In this document: piece by piece, positions 61,739-64,000 of the stretch | How the letters are laid out: each line of letters begins with the position of its first letter | How positions within the stretch are numbered: position 1 is the first letter of the stretch | Source of the DNA: Fodinibius sp050117475 | GTDB lineage: Bacteria > Bacteroidota > Rhodothermia > Balneolales > Balneolaceae | Direction of reading: 5' to 3' | Assembly: GCA_050117475.1 (NCBI GenBank) | Contig: JASFMR010000003.1 | Coordinates: 1-64,000, forward strand | DNA: 64,000 nt | Notes under the pieces: model-generated | Seen by the model: the letters and a program-made list of their open reading frames with translations, nothing else | Databases searched by the model: none | Told to the model about the DNA's origin: nothing | Position numbers and translations under genes: made by a program

Positions 61739-64000
61739 CTATTCGTTTTTTAAACTCTTAACAGGATTCATCCTGGCTACTCTAAGGGAGTGGAAACCAA
61801 CGGTCACTAAGGCAATTAAAACAACAAGAGACCCGGTTCCGAAAAATATCCAGGGCTTCAACGAAACTCTGTAAGCAAAATCTCCAAGCCAATTGCTCAT
61901 TACAAGATAGGCCAACGGCCAAGCCACAATATTTGCCAATACTACGAGTAGGGTATATTCTTTGGAAAGCAAAATTAAAAGTCGGTTTAATGAAGCCCCC
62001 AATACTTTACGAATGCCGATTTCTTTGGTTCTTCTTTGAATGGTAAAAGAAGCGAGACCAAACAATCCCAGGCAAGCAATAAAAATAGCTATCCCTGAAA
62101 AATATCGGAATAACGTGCTCATTCGTGTTGCTGAATCATAAAGAGTTTGCAACTGCTCATCCAAAAACCAAGAAACGAAAGGCTCATTGGGTCTCAGAAT
62201 ATTCCACTGACCTTCGATATAATCCCTGGTTTGTCTGATGTGTTCACCTGTCATCCGAATCGACAGCATATTTTCAAAATTTCTGTACCTCAGAACAAGT
62301 GGTTTGACTTGGTTATAGAGCGATTCGTAATTAAAATTTTCAACAATACCGATAACTTTTCCGTCAATTCCATGTTCCCCGACGGCGCGGATTGTCTTCC
62401 CTATTGCTTCTTTTGCATCAGTCCACCCGAAATGGCTTACTGCCGCCTTGTTGAGTAAAAATCCTTTTTCCAGGTCCGTGGGACGATTGGAGGAAAACCC
62501 ACGACCTGCAATAAGCTTGATCTCCATCGTATTCAGGTAATCTTCATCAATAAAAATGGTATTTGTCAACAGGTTACCTTCTGTCATACCTTCCGGCCGA
62601 TAACCTTGCAGAGCAATAGGTATGCCGGGTACCTGCGATGAAGCCCCGACACCCTGGATTTCGGAATTTTGTGTTAACTTTTGTTTAAATGCATCGTAAT
62701 TATTGCGCAAGTCCTCGTTCAAGCGCACTACCATTATCTGATCTTTGTTAAAACCAAGATCTTTGTTTTGAATATAATTCAATTGGTTGCTGATAACGCC
62801 GGTCCCAATAAGCAGAACTATAGAAATACTAAATTGCAGGATTATCAGTCCCCGCCGTAATAAGTTGTTAGAAGACTTAATATTGAGATGGGACGACCCA
62901 AGCGAAATGTTTCCGCTTAATACTTCTGATGGTTTGAATGCGGACAGAATAAAAGCCGGATATAATCCCGAAAGTATTCCAATTATGATGACCGTTCCCA
63001 ATAATCCAGTGATTATTGAAGGGTTAAAGAACATCATCCCTGATAATTCATATCCCGACAATTCACCAAATACCGGCAGTGCCAATTGAGCTACAGTTAA
63101 AGCTAGAATCATTGCCAAAAACGCCAGCAATAACGACTCTCCCAAAAACTGACGGATCAACTGTCCGCGTGATACCCCGAGCACTTTACGGACTCCAACC
63201 TCCCGGGCCCTTTGGAGTGATTGGGCAGTCGAAAGGTTCATGAAATTGATACAAGCGATTAGCAACACAAAAATACCAATCGCCGAGAAGATATAAACGT
63301 AGCTTAAATCTCCGGTTGGACCAATCTCGGGCAAACGATGGGAATTGAAATAAATTGACGTTAACGGCTGTAAATGCAACGTCATAAGACTAGCCCATGT
63401 TTTGCCCAGGTGTGCTTCAATAAATTCAGGTAATTTTGATTCTAAGTCTTTCCCCGATGTTTTTTTATTGAGTACGATATATGTCCAAAGATTCATCCCA
63501 CCCCACTGTTGAAATCGCTGCGGAGAAAGCGTTTGCAGGTTAGCTAAAAACTGGGGATGGAAATGTGAATTAGGGGGGATATCAGCCAGAATACCGGTGA
63601 CCTCAAACTGAAGCGTATCGGCAAAGGTCAAAGTGCTGTGCATGGGATCTTTATCCTTAAAAAAACGATCAGCCTGTTCCTGCGTCAAAACAATACTGCC
63701 GGGCTCGCTAAGAGCAGTTTTGGGATCGCCCTGTCGCAGTTTAAAATCGAAGACTTCGAAGAAGGTCGAATCGACAAAGCTCACCTCAACAACTTGACTT
63801 TCCTCATCACTTCGCATAGTACCGCCCGGGCGATGGATTCGTACTGCTTGCTGAACCTCCGGAAAATCGCTAATAAGCGCATTTGCCAGGGGCGGACTTG
63901 ACCAAGCCAACTTGCGTGTCTGGCCCGCTTGATTGATATCTGTTACCACCCGGTAAATGCGATCACTTCTGCTGTGAAATTGATCGTAGCTAACTTCAAG
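61739..64000 (-). CDS. FtsX/MacB-type ABC transporter permease, cut by window edge
   Basis: The reading frame stays open to position 64000, with coding sense beyond the internal Met at 63949 (VSYDQFHSRSDRIYRVV), so the 5' end lies outside the window. About 753 residues are visible: a periplasmic core, an FtsX block with REVGVRKVLGVS, a second core, and a last block with TKEIGIRKVLGASL ending NPVKSLKNE. The architecture equals that of the other permeases here. TM1 and the true start are missing from view. No ATPase gene precedes it within the window. Confidence 0.93.
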   Translation of the reverse strand, partial: LEVSYDQFHSRSDRIYRVVTDINQAGQTRKLAWSSPPLANALISDFPEVQQAVRIHRPGGTMRSDEESQVVEVSFVDSTFFEVFDFKLRQGDPKTALSEPGSIVLTQEQADRFFKDKDPMHSTLTFADTLQFEVTGILADIPPNSHFHPQFLANLQTLSPQRFQQWGGMNLWTYIVLNKKTSGKDLESKLPEFIEAHLGKTWASLMTLHLQPLTSIYFNSHRLPEIGPTGDLSYVYIFSAIGIFVLLIACINFMNLSTAQSLQRAREVGVRKVLGVSRGQLIRQFLGESLLLAFLAMILALTVAQLALPVFGELSGYELSGMMFFNPSIITGLLGTVIIIGILSGLYPAFILSAFKPSEVLSGNISLGSSHLNIKSSNNLLRRGLIILQFSISIVLLIGTGVISNQLNYIQNKDLGFNKDQIMVVRLNEDLRNNYDAFKQKLTQNSEIQGVGASSQVPGIPIALQGYRPEGMTEGNLLTNTIFIDEDYLNTMEIKLIAGRGFSSNRPTDLEKGFLLNKAAVSHFGWTDAKEAIGKTIRAVGEHGIDGKVIGIVENFNYESLYNQVKPLVLRYRNFENMLSIRMTGEHIRQTRDYIEGQWNILRPNEPFVSWFLDEQLQTLYDSATRMSTLFRYFSGIAIFIACLGLFGLASFTIQRRTKEIGIRKVLGASLNRLLILLSKEYTLLVVLANIVAWPLAYLVMSNWLGDFAYRVSLKPWIFFGTGSLVVLIALVTVGFHSLRVARMNPVKSLKNE

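Noticed and set aside
1..64000. CRISPR arrays, insertion sequences, integrases or prophage genes
   Set aside because: No regularly spaced repeats of CRISPR type and no transposase, integrase or phage structural genes were recognised on either strand.

Overview
The window looks like a chromosomal segment from a Gram-negative bacterium of the Bacteroidota/Balneolota/Rhodothermota group, most likely a Balneolales member such as Fodinibius or a relative. This is inferred from gene content only: leucine dehydrogenase, many Bacteroidota-style lipoproteins, a DUF2339 membrane protein, and numerous MacB/FtsX-type permeases without ATPase genes beside them. No rRNA, integrase, transposase or CRISPR array was seen. 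There is one tRNA (Phe, GAA).

Layout. 0-5 kb, minus strand: gamma carbonic anhydrase-like protein, a DsbA-type thiol oxidoreductase, an M28 peptidase lipoprotein and a DUF2339 membrane protein. 5-8.2 kb, plus strand: a tight SDR / aldehyde dehydrogenase / YhdH-type reductase operon. 8.2-11.6 kb, minus: a single-domain response regulator, a three-gene operon (lipoprotein, small acidic protein, DUF2235 hydrolase) and a CvfB-like S1 protein. 11.8-17 kb: a CHASE-PAS-HisKA_2 histidine kinase, lexA, a REP-like palindromic element, tRNA-Phe with its terminator, a 580-bp gap and recJ. 17.5-33 kb is mostly housekeeping: leucine dehydrogenase, Hsp33, NDH-2, an IscA/ErpA-type Fe-S protein, an AlbA_2 protein, plsY-gpsA, lipB-lipA, lpd, a DUF985 cupin, a secreted metalloprotease, an esterase and prfC.

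33-64 kb is the accessory-looking half. It carries six complete and one edge-truncated large FtsX/MacB permeases. Two of these are preceded by PadR regulators and form a tandemly duplicated PadR-permease module with a period of about 3.05 kb. Interspersed are an M61 peptidase, secreted esterase- and phytase-like proteins, a DUF72 protein, a fatty-acid hydroxylase, two NTF2-like proteins, and a membrane-anchored winged-helix/beta-propeller regulator divergent from a secreted LamG-like protein. The same half contains three decayed genes: a gluconolactonase (SMP-30) remnant with an internal deletion, a chimera of an FG-GAP protein with a polysaccharide deacetylase tail, and a short DUF4189-like remnant with an in-frame stop.

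How the parts may work together. lipB/lipA supply lipoyl groups that lpd reoxidises in 2-oxoacid dehydrogenase complexes, and leucine dehydrogenase feeds branched-chain 2-oxoacids to the same kind of complex. plsY and gpsA start phospholipid synthesis. lexA and recJ belong to DNA damage response and repair. The permeases presumably pair with ATPases encoded elsewhere, in envelope stress, peptide or lipoprotein export. No wholly new system can be proven. The most distinctive items are the duplicated PadR-permease modules inside a permease-rich array, the gene-decay scars, the 21-bp-period direct repeat in front of the membrane regulator, and the REP-like element next to tRNA-Phe.
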